Below, one piece after another: positions 9,889 through 18,429 of a stretch of DNA of 40,128 nucleotides (positions are counted from its first letter, which is position 1; each line of letters opens with the position of its first letter). This DNA comes from Formosa algae (GTDB lineage: Bacteria > Bacteroidota > Bacteroidia > Flavobacteriales > Flavobacteriaceae). Under the pieces are notes generated by a model. That model did no database searches. It saw only the letters and a program-made list of their open reading frames with translations, and was not told where the DNA came from. The position numbers and the translations under genes are program-made. The stretch covers positions 1-40,128 of the forward strand of contig NZ_LMAK01000037.1 in the NCBI RefSeq assembly GCF_001439665.1, read 5' to 3'.

Positions 9889-11010
9889 TTATTTATTTTT
9901 TAGGCGTTTCCCAACTTCTCTTAACGTTGTAACATCATCTGGAAAAACAGTACCATCTGGTAAGGGCCCAATATTTAGTAATAAGTTCGCATTCATTGCT
10001 TTTGTTTCTGCAAGCATTTCCATAACCTCATCTGGCGTTTTATGTCCCACATCATTATCGCGATCGTATCCCCAAGCATACGGTTGCATAGTGTTACATA
10101 ATTCCAACGGTACATCAGACTCACCTGTAAAATGACGTTCTGGTGCTTTGAAATCTTCTGTACCTAAAACACCTTGTTTATAAGACACCAAAACCTGAGG
10201 TTGAAGTGCATGAATATGATCGTATAATTCCTGAATTTTTAATTCATCTATTTTTTCAGGAGTCGAATTTGGCACCGCTCTGCCATCTAACCAAATGCCC
10301 GCTACTGGACCATAATTGGTGAGTAGTTCAGTCATTTGATTTTTCATATACTCCACGTAAAGTTCTAGGTCGTGTTCTTCACCATATTTATAGGATTCCT
10401 CTTTAGGATTATAATCTGGTTTCGGATTTCCGCCCCATTCTTCTCTGCTTGGAGAATGTGGATGTTTCCAATCGCGTCCATGTGAATAATAGAAAAATAA
10501 TCCCAATCCCTTTTTCTGACATTGCTCAGCCAATTCTGCTACCAAATCACGTTTTGCAGCACTATTGGTACTTTTAAAGTCGGTATATTCTGAATCGAAA
10601 AGACAAAAACCATCGTGATGTCTGGTGGTGATATTGATATATTTCATTCCGGTTTCTACCGCTAAATCGGTAATGACATCCGCATCAAAATTTTCAGCCG
10701 TGAATTTATCTGCAAGTTTTGCGTATTCATCTGGTCTAATTTTAGCTCTTAATTGAATCCATTCCGCAGGTTTTGAGTGTACATCTCCCCAATAGCCTTC
10801 GGTTAAACTAAACAAACCGTAATGGATAAACATCCCGAATTCAGCCTCACTAAACCACTTTAATGCAGCTGCTCTTGGATTTTCAGCATAATCAACTTCA
10901 TAGCCTTTAAGATAACTTGGCATTTTATCCTGACTATGACTCGTTGTAATACAGATAAAAAAGAATAACACACCGAACAGTATTTGACTCCTATTTCTGA
11001 TTCTTTTCAT
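9889..11010 (-). CDS. Secreted GH29 alpha-L-fucosidase, short single-domain form
   Basis: A 373-residue protein with a signal peptide at about 1-26. The TIM barrel covers the rest. FGMFIHYGLFSL (58-69) and TTRHHDGFCLFDS (HHDGF at 131-135) are the GH29 substrate-pocket signatures. The nucleophile is D242 in VAGIWLDGR. LLLNIGPLPDG near the C-terminus is the usual end of the catalytic domain. It lacks the C-terminal beta-sandwich that most GH29 proteins have, hence its short length compared with the usual 450-550. The reaction is retaining release of terminal alpha-L-fucose. It follows the GH95 gene by 66 bases and precedes a GH43. Signal-peptide prediction supports the first ATG. Confidence 0.9.
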   Translation of the reverse strand: MKRIRNRSQILFGVLFFFICITTSHSQDKMPSYLKGYEVDYAENPRAAALKWFSEAEFGMFIHYGLFSLTEGYWGDVHSKPAEWIQLRAKIRPDEYAKLADKFTAENFDADVITDLAVETGMKYINITTRHHDGFCLFDSEYTDFKSTNSAAKRDLVAELAEQCQKKGLGLFFYYSHGRDWKHPHSPSREEWGGNPKPDYNPKEESYKYGEEHDLELYVEYMKNQMTELLTNYGPVAGIWLDGRAVPNSTPEKIDELKIQELYDHIHALQPQVLVSYKQGVLGTEDFKAPERHFTGESDVPLELCNTMQPYAWGYDRDNDVGHKTPDEVMEMLAETKAMNANLLLNIGPLPDGTVFPDDVTTLREVGKRLKNK

Positions 11011-11076
11011 GTCTCTTTAGTTTATTTTGTTTTTACATTCAACTTTTAAATAACTCTAGGATAAATTCATCTTAGA

Positions 11077-13719
11077 TTAAGGATTTAGCCATACTTCAGT
11101 TACCCCTGATTTACTTTCGCTCCCATTGCTACTAATTGCTGTTATCTTAAAAGTCATTTGTTCTTTCGCCTTTAAACTTGTATCCTTATAGACAAAATCA
11201 GTTCCTTTCACTTCCGCAGCTAGTAATTCATAATCTGGTGCATTACCCACAGCGCGATATACCTTATACGATTTGGCATCTTTGCTAGCGCTCCATGATA
11301 ACGTAATCTCATTTTGAACAGAATTAGTATCGATTTTTAAGTTTGTAGGTGCAGCGACAATATGGTATTCCGGTATGTTGGTAATTACATAAGTTTGTCC
11401 TGCTGTTGTTTGAATACGTATAAGATTATTGCCCTCCGATTTAAAATCAAACCTTTTACCTTCTAAAGTTTTTACTGAAGCTTTAGCAACGTTTGGGTAT
11501 CTCAACGCTAAAGTACCTCCCGATTTAGATTTAATTTCAAATTTGTTAGCTTGACTGTTAGACCATTCGGCTGAAACTTCAAAATTTCCTCTCGCCAATA
11601 GCCCCTTATAGCTTCCCGTAGACCACGCTTTTGGTAATGCTGTTAATGGCGCAATGACATAATCTTGACTTTGCATTAGCATTTCGGCCACCCCAGCTGT
11701 GGCGCCATAATTAGCATCTGCTTGAAATAATGGATCGCCTCGGTGGTCGTTAAACAAGTTGTGTAAATAATTTTCACTCAATAATTCTTTGTAATACGAA
11801 TACGCCTCTTCCCCATCATGTACACGCGCCCACATGGCAATACGTTCGGCACGTGCCCAACCAATATTGGTTTTATGATCGCGCTTCTGTAAACTCACTC
11901 TGGTAGCATCCAACCACGCTGGTGTGTTATCGTTAATCAATTGTCCCGGGTATAAACCCAGTAACATTGAGGAATGCCGATGATTAGGATCCCCGATATC
12001 GTCAAAGAATTCTTCCTGACGGAATTCTTGAATTTGTCCTGACTTTCCTATTTGAATCGGGTCAAGTAAAGGTAATTGCTCTTCAAAAGTTGGCAAGCGT
12101 TTATCCGAGCGTCCTAAAATCGCAGCACTCTTCATGGTGTTATGATGATTTTCGTAAAACATCTGCTGGTCGAACGTTGTTCCTACTGTATTCCTAAGCT
12201 TTTGCTCTGGACTTGAAGATGGCTTGGCTAACAATACACCATCTACTGACGTTACAAAACGAGACACAAAATTTGCTTGATCATAAAGTATTGGATACAC
12301 CTTATCGGCTAGTAAAGTTTTATCTCTAGTAAAGTCGTAATAGTCCCAAAACAATAAAGAAATCCATGATCCCGTACCAAAACCAGCCACAGGCGACTTC
12401 CCAGGCACATTGTAAGGATTACTCCAAAATGGTCCCGACCAACCATTATTGCCATTCGGGTCAAGTTGCGACGGGTTAAACTCAGTAATATATTGCGTAG
12501 CATACACACGTTGTCTCGCCTCGAACGCATTAAAATAGTCTGCATAAGACTCAAACAGTTCAGATAAATTTGTAGAAAACACAGGCGCATAAGCCATTTG
12601 TAAATTGGTATCGTGTAAATATTGAGACGACCAAGGTGGTCTTTCGTAAAGGTTCCAAATCCCTTGTAAGTGCGGTGGTAAAGTGCCCTTTCTTGATGAA
12701 CAAATTAATAGGTAACGCCCATATTGAAACGCCAATTCCTCGTAGTATTTGCTTGTTTCTTTTGAAGGATACGCATCAACTAGTGTATTGGTCGGTATTG
12801 CGGGTTCTATAGCACCAAGATTAAAATTCACGCGATTGTAAAGATTTTTATAATCTGCTTGATGGTTTGTCAATAATGTCTCGAAAGATTTTGTCGAAGC
12901 TTCTTTAATATAGTTCGTTACTTTTTCATGTGGACCAGCGAAACCTTCTAATTTTTTCGCAGGATCTTCAGTAAGAAAAACTTGAGAATCTATCTGATAA
13001 TTCGTCCCAACGGCTATAAGAATTACTGCACTATTAGCTTCAGAAACTTTAATTGTTCCTTCTGTTGTTGCCTGCATGGATCCGCCTTCAGGAATCACTT
13101 TGAATTGCCCTTCAAACTTTATATTAAAATAATTCATAAGTCCAGAAAGGGTAATTACATCGTCTTTTGCTGAAACAGCTCCTGACTTTCCTTCACCTAA
13201 ATAAGGTATTGAAGGACGTAATGTGAATGTCAATTTTCCTTTTTTTGAAGCACTTAAACGAATCGCCATCACTTTATCTGGATAGCTCGTTATGTATTCT
13301 CTCTTGTATGTTACTCCATCCATCTCATATGCCACGAAAGAAACGCCCTCATCTAAATTTAATTCGCGATGATAGCTTTTGGTATTGTTATGATCAAAAT
13401 CGATGTAAACCTCAGCAAAGTTATTTAGTCCACGACGACGTAATCCACGATCGTCATCGCGTTCATATAAACTATTTTCAGTGATTTGGATGCGCTCAGT
13501 TTTTGTGCCACCAAACACATTAATGCCCATATATCCATTTCCCATGGGGATTGATCCATTAATCCAACCGGTATCACTGTCTGGAGCGGGCTCATTGTAC
13601 CAGAGTTTTAATGTCTTTTCTTTACTTTCCACCTGAGCGCTAACCAACATCGTAGTGCTTAAAAGCATCGCCACTAATACATAATGGCAAAAAGACAGCG
13701 CTTTGTTATTATTTTTCAT
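11077..13719 (-). CDS. Secreted GH95 alpha-L-fucosidase/galactosidase with C-terminal fibronectin type III domain
   Basis: An 880-residue protein with a signal peptide at about 1-29. The N-terminal beta domain begins LWYNEPAPDSDTGWINGSIPMGNG and FGGTKTERIQITENSL, which is GH95-specific. The (alpha/alpha)6 barrel covers about 310-690. By family alignment from memory, the general acid is E505 in KPSSSPEQ and the water-activating aspartate is D668 in ADANYGATAG. RHSSMLLGLYPGQL (581-594) is another family signature. The usual Asn-x-Asn that helps position water reads D370-T-N372 here, and the following NYW reads AYA. From about 790 to the end is a fibronectin type III domain that is not part of the standard enzyme. 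GH95 inverts terminal alpha-1,2-linked fucose or alpha-L-galactose. It lies 25 bases after the divergent GH29-like gene. Confidence 0.92.
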   Translation of the reverse strand: MKNNNKALSFCHYVLVAMLLSTTMLVSAQVESKEKTLKLWYNEPAPDSDTGWINGSIPMGNGYMGINVFGGTKTERIQITENSLYERDDDRGLRRRGLNNFAEVYIDFDHNNTKSYHRELNLDEGVSFVAYEMDGVTYKREYITSYPDKVMAIRLSASKKGKLTFTLRPSIPYLGEGKSGAVSAKDDVITLSGLMNYFNIKFEGQFKVIPEGGSMQATTEGTIKVSEANSAVILIAVGTNYQIDSQVFLTEDPAKKLEGFAGPHEKVTNYIKEASTKSFETLLTNHQADYKNLYNRVNFNLGAIEPAIPTNTLVDAYPSKETSKYYEELAFQYGRYLLICSSRKGTLPPHLQGIWNLYERPPWSSQYLHDTNLQMAYAPVFSTNLSELFESYADYFNAFEARQRVYATQYITEFNPSQLDPNGNNGWSGPFWSNPYNVPGKSPVAGFGTGSWISLLFWDYYDFTRDKTLLADKVYPILYDQANFVSRFVTSVDGVLLAKPSSSPEQKLRNTVGTTFDQQMFYENHHNTMKSAAILGRSDKRLPTFEEQLPLLDPIQIGKSGQIQEFRQEEFFDDIGDPNHRHSSMLLGLYPGQLINDNTPAWLDATRVSLQKRDHKTNIGWARAERIAMWARVHDGEEAYSYYKELLSENYLHNLFNDHRGDPLFQADANYGATAGVAEMLMQSQDYVIAPLTALPKAWSTGSYKGLLARGNFEVSAEWSNSQANKFEIKSKSGGTLALRYPNVAKASVKTLEGKRFDFKSEGNNLIRIQTTAGQTYVITNIPEYHIVAAPTNLKIDTNSVQNEITLSWSASKDAKSYKVYRAVGNAPDYELLAAEVKGTDFVYKDTSLKAKEQMTFKITAISSNGSESKSGVTEVWLNP

Positions 13720-13744
13720 TGTTTAAACTTTTTTATCTTTTATT

Positions 13745-15340
13745 TCAATACCCTTTTACAGCTTTTCTTACCTGTTTCATAATTTCAACACATTCCGGAT
13801 TAAAAAACGGGTGGTCGGTTGTGACATCTGGTGTCATGGCCAAATTGATAGTAATGGGCATATTTGCTTTATCTGCTGCTTTAAAGATTTCAATATATTT
13901 CTCAGCCGAAAATTTAGGCTTTTGGGTAAATTTGCCATTGCCTGTTCGGCTAGACCAACCGTCCATATAAAACCAACTTGCTGGATATTGACCTTCCAAT
14001 TGCCCTCCTTCTTCAAACAAAAATGCAGGTAGAATTTCCGGTACGCGTCCTGATCCGTCAGACACGACCAAATCACTAAACGGTGTTAGGTTTGGGAATA
14101 AATTTTGGCTAAAACCTATCGGCGCATTTGGGTTTCCTGCTTTAATGGCTTTCGCAAATTTTTCCCACGGCGGATCTAACTGGTACATTTTCCAACCACC
14201 ATCGTCTATATAACCTGCAGTCGTTGCTAAATCTTCTCCATATCGAAGACTTACTTCTCGTAAATGCGCTTCTAAAAAATTGAAATAACCCGTTGGGTCT
14301 GGTGTTTTTCCATTACCATAAGTATTGCCGTACAAATCTTCCATACCACTATTGGGATTGTAGTATAACATCAAACGAATATTATGTTTTGCCAAACCAT
14401 CAATGAGTTCTCTGATTAAATCCCGTTCAGAAGTAAAACCAGGTTTTAAGGCATCTATCGTTTTACTTGGTCCTGGCCAATGTTGCGTGCCATGGGCACA
14501 CGTAAAGGTTACCCACGATGCACCGATTTCCATAACTTTTTCGACAAAAGCATCTACATTGAAAGCATTGACTAATTTCTGATATTGTTCTTCAAGTTTT
14601 GGTCCGCCGTTAAATGGGACTGAACCTGAAGAGAAATGCACAAACAACCCGTATTTACCATCGACCATCCATTGTACATCTGCTTTCATTTCCTCGGCAC
14701 GATCTTTTATCGCTAGAAGCGCTTCAGGACGTACCAATTCAATAGACCAAAACGCAAAAGGATTGGGTTTTATGTTGGCATTCGCTTGGATTTCTGCGTT
14801 AACAGCTTTCTGTTTTTCCTTTCCAAACGTTACCAGACGAAAACTGATGTTATTCAGCCCTTTTTTAAGCTTTAAGCGTTGCTTTAAATACTGTCTTTGA
14901 ACTATGGGTCTTGTATCCCAGTTTTTGATATTGGCTTTTTCAATTATAGTAGACGCTTCGGAAGTTACTTCAAAAGTTGATTTTGAAAGAATGTCGTTGC
15001 TCCCTGTATATAAAAGTGCTACGGTATATTCTGCTTCGTAAGGTGATTCGACCTCCCAAGTCATTACATCATCTTTGGTCAGAAATCCACGAATAAAAGC
15101 GTTGTTAACCACTGTAGGTGTTGGTCGCTCAAGATGATTTAGGTTTCCAGTAAGTTCCGCCCGAAAGCCCATGATAGTCGTAATATCGTCTGCTCGAAGG
15201 TCCCAGGTTTTAGGAGCCCAATACGGATGAATGATCCTTTCTTTTTCTTTTTTTATATCCTGAGCGAATACGTTTGAAAAAGAAAACAATACAAGAAACA
15301 CCAGTATTTCTATGGTTTTATTTCTATTTATATTGATCAT
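13745..15340 (-). CDS. Secreted two-domain protein with divergent GH29-like catalytic domain
   Basis: A 531-residue protein with a signal peptide at 1-27. An N-terminal beta-sandwich occupies about 40-205, with strands such as WEVESPYEAEYTVALLYTG and a closing FWSIELVRPEALL, like a carbohydrate-binding module. A barrel domain covers about 220-530. It starts with KYGLFVHFSSGSVPF, the counterpart of the GH29 FGMFIHWG block, but where GH29 has HHDGF this protein has AHGTQHW (282-288). The likely nucleophile region reads AGYIDDGGW (D379 or D380). The closing ITINLAMTPD parallels the GH29 NIGP block. It is therefore GH29-related by fold but far from the known subfamilies. Flanked by a sulfatase and a GH95, it may act on a sulfated or internally linked fucose. 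An unrelated specificity or loss of activity cannot be excluded. Confidence 0.72.
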   Translation of the reverse strand: MININRNKTIEILVFLVLFSFSNVFAQDIKKEKERIIHPYWAPKTWDLRADDITTIMGFRAELTGNLNHLERPTPTVVNNAFIRGFLTKDDVMTWEVESPYEAEYTVALLYTGSNDILSKSTFEVTSEASTIIEKANIKNWDTRPIVQRQYLKQRLKLKKGLNNISFRLVTFGKEKQKAVNAEIQANANIKPNPFAFWSIELVRPEALLAIKDRAEEMKADVQWMVDGKYGLFVHFSSGSVPFNGGPKLEEQYQKLVNAFNVDAFVEKVMEIGASWVTFTCAHGTQHWPGPSKTIDALKPGFTSERDLIRELIDGLAKHNIRLMLYYNPNSGMEDLYGNTYGNGKTPDPTGYFNFLEAHLREVSLRYGEDLATTAGYIDDGGWKMYQLDPPWEKFAKAIKAGNPNAPIGFSQNLFPNLTPFSDLVVSDGSGRVPEILPAFLFEEGGQLEGQYPASWFYMDGWSSRTGNGKFTQKPKFSAEKYIEIFKAADKANMPITINLAMTPDVTTDHPFFNPECVEIMKQVRKAVKGY

Positions 15341-15386
15341 ATTTTAATTTTCGTTTCTTATTGAAGTTGCTTCGTAGTTTAATTAT

Positions 15387-15413
15387 GAGACCCAGAAATA
15401 AATTCAGGGTGAC
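15387..15413. repeat. Degenerate REP-like imperfect inverted repeat
   Basis: In the 98-base gap between the divergent GH29-like gene and the sulfatase, plus-strand bases from GAGACCCAGAAA to TTCAGGGTGAC form an imperfect hairpin. The arms pair 7 of 8 (ACCCTGAA against TTCTGGGT on the minus strand). The wording is close to a short interspersed element, GAGAYCCTGAA...TTCAGGRTGAC, that I recall as frequent between genes in Flavobacteriaceae genomes. A weak terminator is the other reading, but no clean T-run follows. Confidence 0.45.
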
Positions 15414-15438
15414 GTTACTGCTATTTTCTACAACTTCC

Positions 15439-16986
15439 TTAATTCACTATCTCTTCTATTTGAGTCCAACCTTCCATACCTTCATTTTGCTGATTTTCAC
15501 CTGCTGTACTTCTTCCGTCAAGAATAATTTTCTTTAAGGCTGCTTTTAACGCCACTACTTTTTCGGGGTAATCATCGATTACACTTTTAGTTTCACCGAT
15601 ATCATCTTTTAAATTGAATAATTGCATAGGCGGCAACACCAAATTATTCTTCTTTATATCTCTAGGTCTAGGATCGCTCCATCCCCCAGAACCTGGACAA
15701 AAAACCAATTTCCAATCGCCTTGTCTTATAGCGAATCTACCATCTATAGAATGATGCACTGTGTATTCTCGAATGGCATTTTCATTTGTTCCTGTAATAA
15801 GCGGCAGCATACTGTAACTGTCTTCTGCTTCAGTATCTTTTATACTATATCCTGTAAGATCTGCACAGGTTGCAAAAAAATCTGTAGTACAAATTGTCTT
15901 ATCAGAACTTTCATTTTTCAATCCTTTGGCCGGCCATTCTACAATAAAAGGCACACGATGACCTCCTTCATAAATATCTGCCTTAAAGCCACGAAGCGGA
16001 TGACTTGGGTCATGGCCAAATGTAGCGAGCGTTTCGAAATCTGCTTTTGGAGAACACCCGTTATCACTTGTAAATACTATAAGTGTATTTTCTGAAATAC
16101 CTTGTTGTTTAAGAACTTCACGAACTTGGCGAACAACATCATCTACCTGCATTACAAAATCGCCATAGGTATTAGTTTTACTTTTTCCTAAAAAGTTTTC
16201 TGTTGGCAATATAGGCGTGTGTGGTGCAGGTAATGGCAAGTATAAAAAGAAGGGCTTATCACCTTTTGCTTTTTCACTTATAAAACTTACCGCTTTATCT
16301 GTAATATCTTGTAATACTTTAATATGTGAAAAATCGTCGGCAGTTAAACCTTTTCTCCAAAATTTCATGCCTTTAGACCCCGTATATTCTGTAGGAACCA
16401 TAGTCGGCATATCATTTTCTACATATACATAGGGTGGCATATCTAGTGACGCACAAAAACCAAAGGAATAATCGAAACCATGTGTTGTTGGTCCATTTTT
16501 AATGGGTTTGGTAAAATCTACATTAAGTCCATTGGCCTCTAAACTATCTGGTGATTTTAATTGCCAATCCCAACCTAAGTGCCATTTACCTATAAAGGCG
16601 GTACTATAGCCTTGTTGTTTTAGCATATCTGCAATCGTAGTACGGTCTTGTTTTATAAGGGATTTTGAATACCCATTTAATACATGTTTCTTTAGTTCTG
16701 ATCTCCAATTATAGCGTCCAGTTAAAATTCCGTAGCGAGTTGGGGTACACACTGCACTTGACGTATGCGCATCGGTAAACAGCATTCCATTTTCTGCCAT
16801 GCGATCGATATTAGGCGTTGGAATTTTCCCTTCTGGATTATAAACGTTCACATCGCCATAACCTAAATCATCCGCCAAAATGTAAACGATATTGGGTTGT
16901 TTAGGCTCCTCTTCCTCTATTGTTTTCGACTTACATCCTGCAAGAACAATAATTAGAAATACAGCATAGAGACTTATTTTTTTCAT
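15439..16986 (-). CDS. Lipoprotein S1-family sulfatase (CTPTR), paralogue of the gene at 18430-20022
   Basis: A 515-residue protein with lipoprotein signal VLAGC (C18), so membrane-anchored. Calcium ligands D39-D40 lie in LADDLGYGD. The formylglycine site is C80 in SSAVCTPTRYGILTGRYNWR. GKWHLGWDW, the SDNGC block and a C-terminal GRSTAGE segment follow. Its close resemblance to the sulfatase at 18430-20022 (same TPTRYGILTGRYNWR block and same DGRST tail) points to a duplication. The two copies flank the GH43-CBM6 gene. The anchor differs, because the other copy has an ordinary signal peptide. The substrate is presumably a sulfated sugar of the same glycan. The exact sulfate position is unknown. 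Confidence 0.92.
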   Translation of the reverse strand: MKKISLYAVFLIIVLAGCKSKTIEEEEPKQPNIVYILADDLGYGDVNVYNPEGKIPTPNIDRMAENGMLFTDAHTSSAVCTPTRYGILTGRYNWRSELKKHVLNGYSKSLIKQDRTTIADMLKQQGYSTAFIGKWHLGWDWQLKSPDSLEANGLNVDFTKPIKNGPTTHGFDYSFGFCASLDMPPYVYVENDMPTMVPTEYTGSKGMKFWRKGLTADDFSHIKVLQDITDKAVSFISEKAKGDKPFFLYLPLPAPHTPILPTENFLGKSKTNTYGDFVMQVDDVVRQVREVLKQQGISENTLIVFTSDNGCSPKADFETLATFGHDPSHPLRGFKADIYEGGHRVPFIVEWPAKGLKNESSDKTICTTDFFATCADLTGYSIKDTEAEDSYSMLPLITGTNENAIREYTVHHSIDGRFAIRQGDWKLVFCPGSGGWSDPRPRDIKKNNLVLPPMQLFNLKDDIGETKSVIDDYPEKVVALKAALKKIILDGRSTAGENQQNEGMEGWTQIEEIVN

Positions 16987-17007
16987 GGAATATTAAATTT
17001 AATGTAT

Positions 17008-18399
17008 TTATTTAGGACCTGGGTTCCATTCAAACCAATCGCATTGAATCCGGTTATCCTCTGATCCGATATAGGATAGATATATGCTTTGCGTACCTCT
17101 AATTCTATTTAATGTTGTTGAAAGCGTTTTAAACGTATTTGAACCTCCTGTAGCTGAAACTGGAATCGAACCAATAATGGTTCCTGTTTCACTGTTAATT
17201 CGGATTACAATATCTCCACCAGCTGTTTTAGCTGAAACACGAAGCTGAAAAGAAAACGGCTTGGCACTCTTACCAAACGTAATATCTGAATATTGTAGCC
17301 AATCTCCGTTTTTCAGTTGTATGCTCTCTTTTTGATGGTTTACTACTGTGTTAAAATTTGCATTTGATTTATCAGAAAAAGATTCAGCTTCATAACGCAA
17401 GTAACCATTAGGTTGTACTACAGCTCCTTTATTGATTTCCACTTTAGCCTTTTTAGTACGTGGTGGATAAACGGGGTCAGTAATTTCCACACCTTCATCT
17501 AGCGTATAGACAATGGGTTCTATAGTCCCGTCTTCATGAAATGTCATTTTATCAAAACAAACAGAACGCTTATAGCGGTTTCCATGATTTACATCTCCTC
17601 GATGATAAAATAAATACCATTCGTCTTTAAACTCTATGACAGAAGTATGATTTGGTGATTCTGGAGAATTTGGTGCGAGTTCACCTTTAAAATCTGCATA
17701 CTGAGGTAAAGGTGAATCTGCCATCCAATATTCCGTTAGAGGTCCTACTCGAGCGCTGAAATAATACTTACCCTCACGTTTAAAAACATGCACGGCTTCG
17801 TTCACAGTTTCATTTGTTAACCGCACCCAAGGCCCATCTAATTCAACCATATTATCTTTTAGCTTGGCTCCCATAATATGAGAACCTTCTTCTCCAATAT
17901 CTACCCAATGGTCATTACCGTAGATATACGCCTGACCGTCATCGTCTACAAACACTGTAGGATCGAAAATTGTTGCAATTTCGTTACTCACAGCAGACTC
18001 CCAAGGCCCAATAGGCGTTTTACTTTTTGCTACGCCCACATGCGTTATATCGCTAGGGAAATACCAATAATACCAACCCTCTTTATAAGCCGCATCAGGT
18101 GCATTCATATTAGATTTTGCATATTCAAACCCTTTATCCAGTTGAGGATCTAAAGACACGCCATGATTAATCCATGTTTTTAAATCAGATGATTCTAAAA
18201 CAACATAATCCTTCATCGATTCGTAATCTACAGCATCGGGTTGATCGTGCGAACCATACACATACACTTTGCCGTTAAAAACTTCTGCAGCAGGATCGCA
18301 TACATACAAAAAATCAGCATCCCCTTCTTTAAGGATTGGGTTTTGGGCAAAGCTTAGTTGTCCAATAATTAAAAAAACTATGACTGCTATATTTTTCAT
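17008..18399 (-). CDS. Secreted GH43 glycosidase with C-terminal CBM6
   Basis: A 463-residue protein with a signal peptide at 1-19. The five-bladed propeller covers about 22-315. The base is D35 in LYVCDPAAEVFNGK, the middle aspartate D146 in TIFDPTVFVDDDGQAYIYG, and the acid E201 in VNEAVHVFKREGKYYF. A CBM6-type beta-sandwich (about 333-461) starts LRYEAESFSD and ends with an IQCDWFEWNPG segment, with GDWLQYSDI typical of the ligand-binding face. It should remove pentose or galactose residues while bound to the polymer. It lies 30 bases after one sulfatase and 21 bases before the next, so is surely co-transcribed with them. Its domain plan differs from the other GH43 at 8202-9827, which has a crystallin domain instead of CBM6. 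Confidence 0.9.
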   Translation of the reverse strand: MKNIAVIVFLIIGQLSFAQNPILKEGDADFLYVCDPAAEVFNGKVYVYGSHDQPDAVDYESMKDYVVLESSDLKTWINHGVSLDPQLDKGFEYAKSNMNAPDAAYKEGWYYWYFPSDITHVGVAKSKTPIGPWESAVSNEIATIFDPTVFVDDDGQAYIYGNDHWVDIGEEGSHIMGAKLKDNMVELDGPWVRLTNETVNEAVHVFKREGKYYFSARVGPLTEYWMADSPLPQYADFKGELAPNSPESPNHTSVIEFKDEWYLFYHRGDVNHGNRYKRSVCFDKMTFHEDGTIEPIVYTLDEGVEITDPVYPPRTKKAKVEINKGAVVQPNGYLRYEAESFSDKSNANFNTVVNHQKESIQLKNGDWLQYSDITFGKSAKPFSFQLRVSAKTAGGDIVIRINSETGTIIGSIPVSATGGSNTFKTLSTTLNRIRGTQSIYLSYIGSEDNRIQCDWFEWNPGPK

Positions 18400-18429
18400 T
18401 TTCTTTAGAATTTTCAGTAGATATCAATG

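Noticed and set aside
12309-12590. Second minus-strand frame inside the GH95 gene
   Set aside because: It is out of frame within a well-supported 880-residue enzyme and has no recognisable motif.
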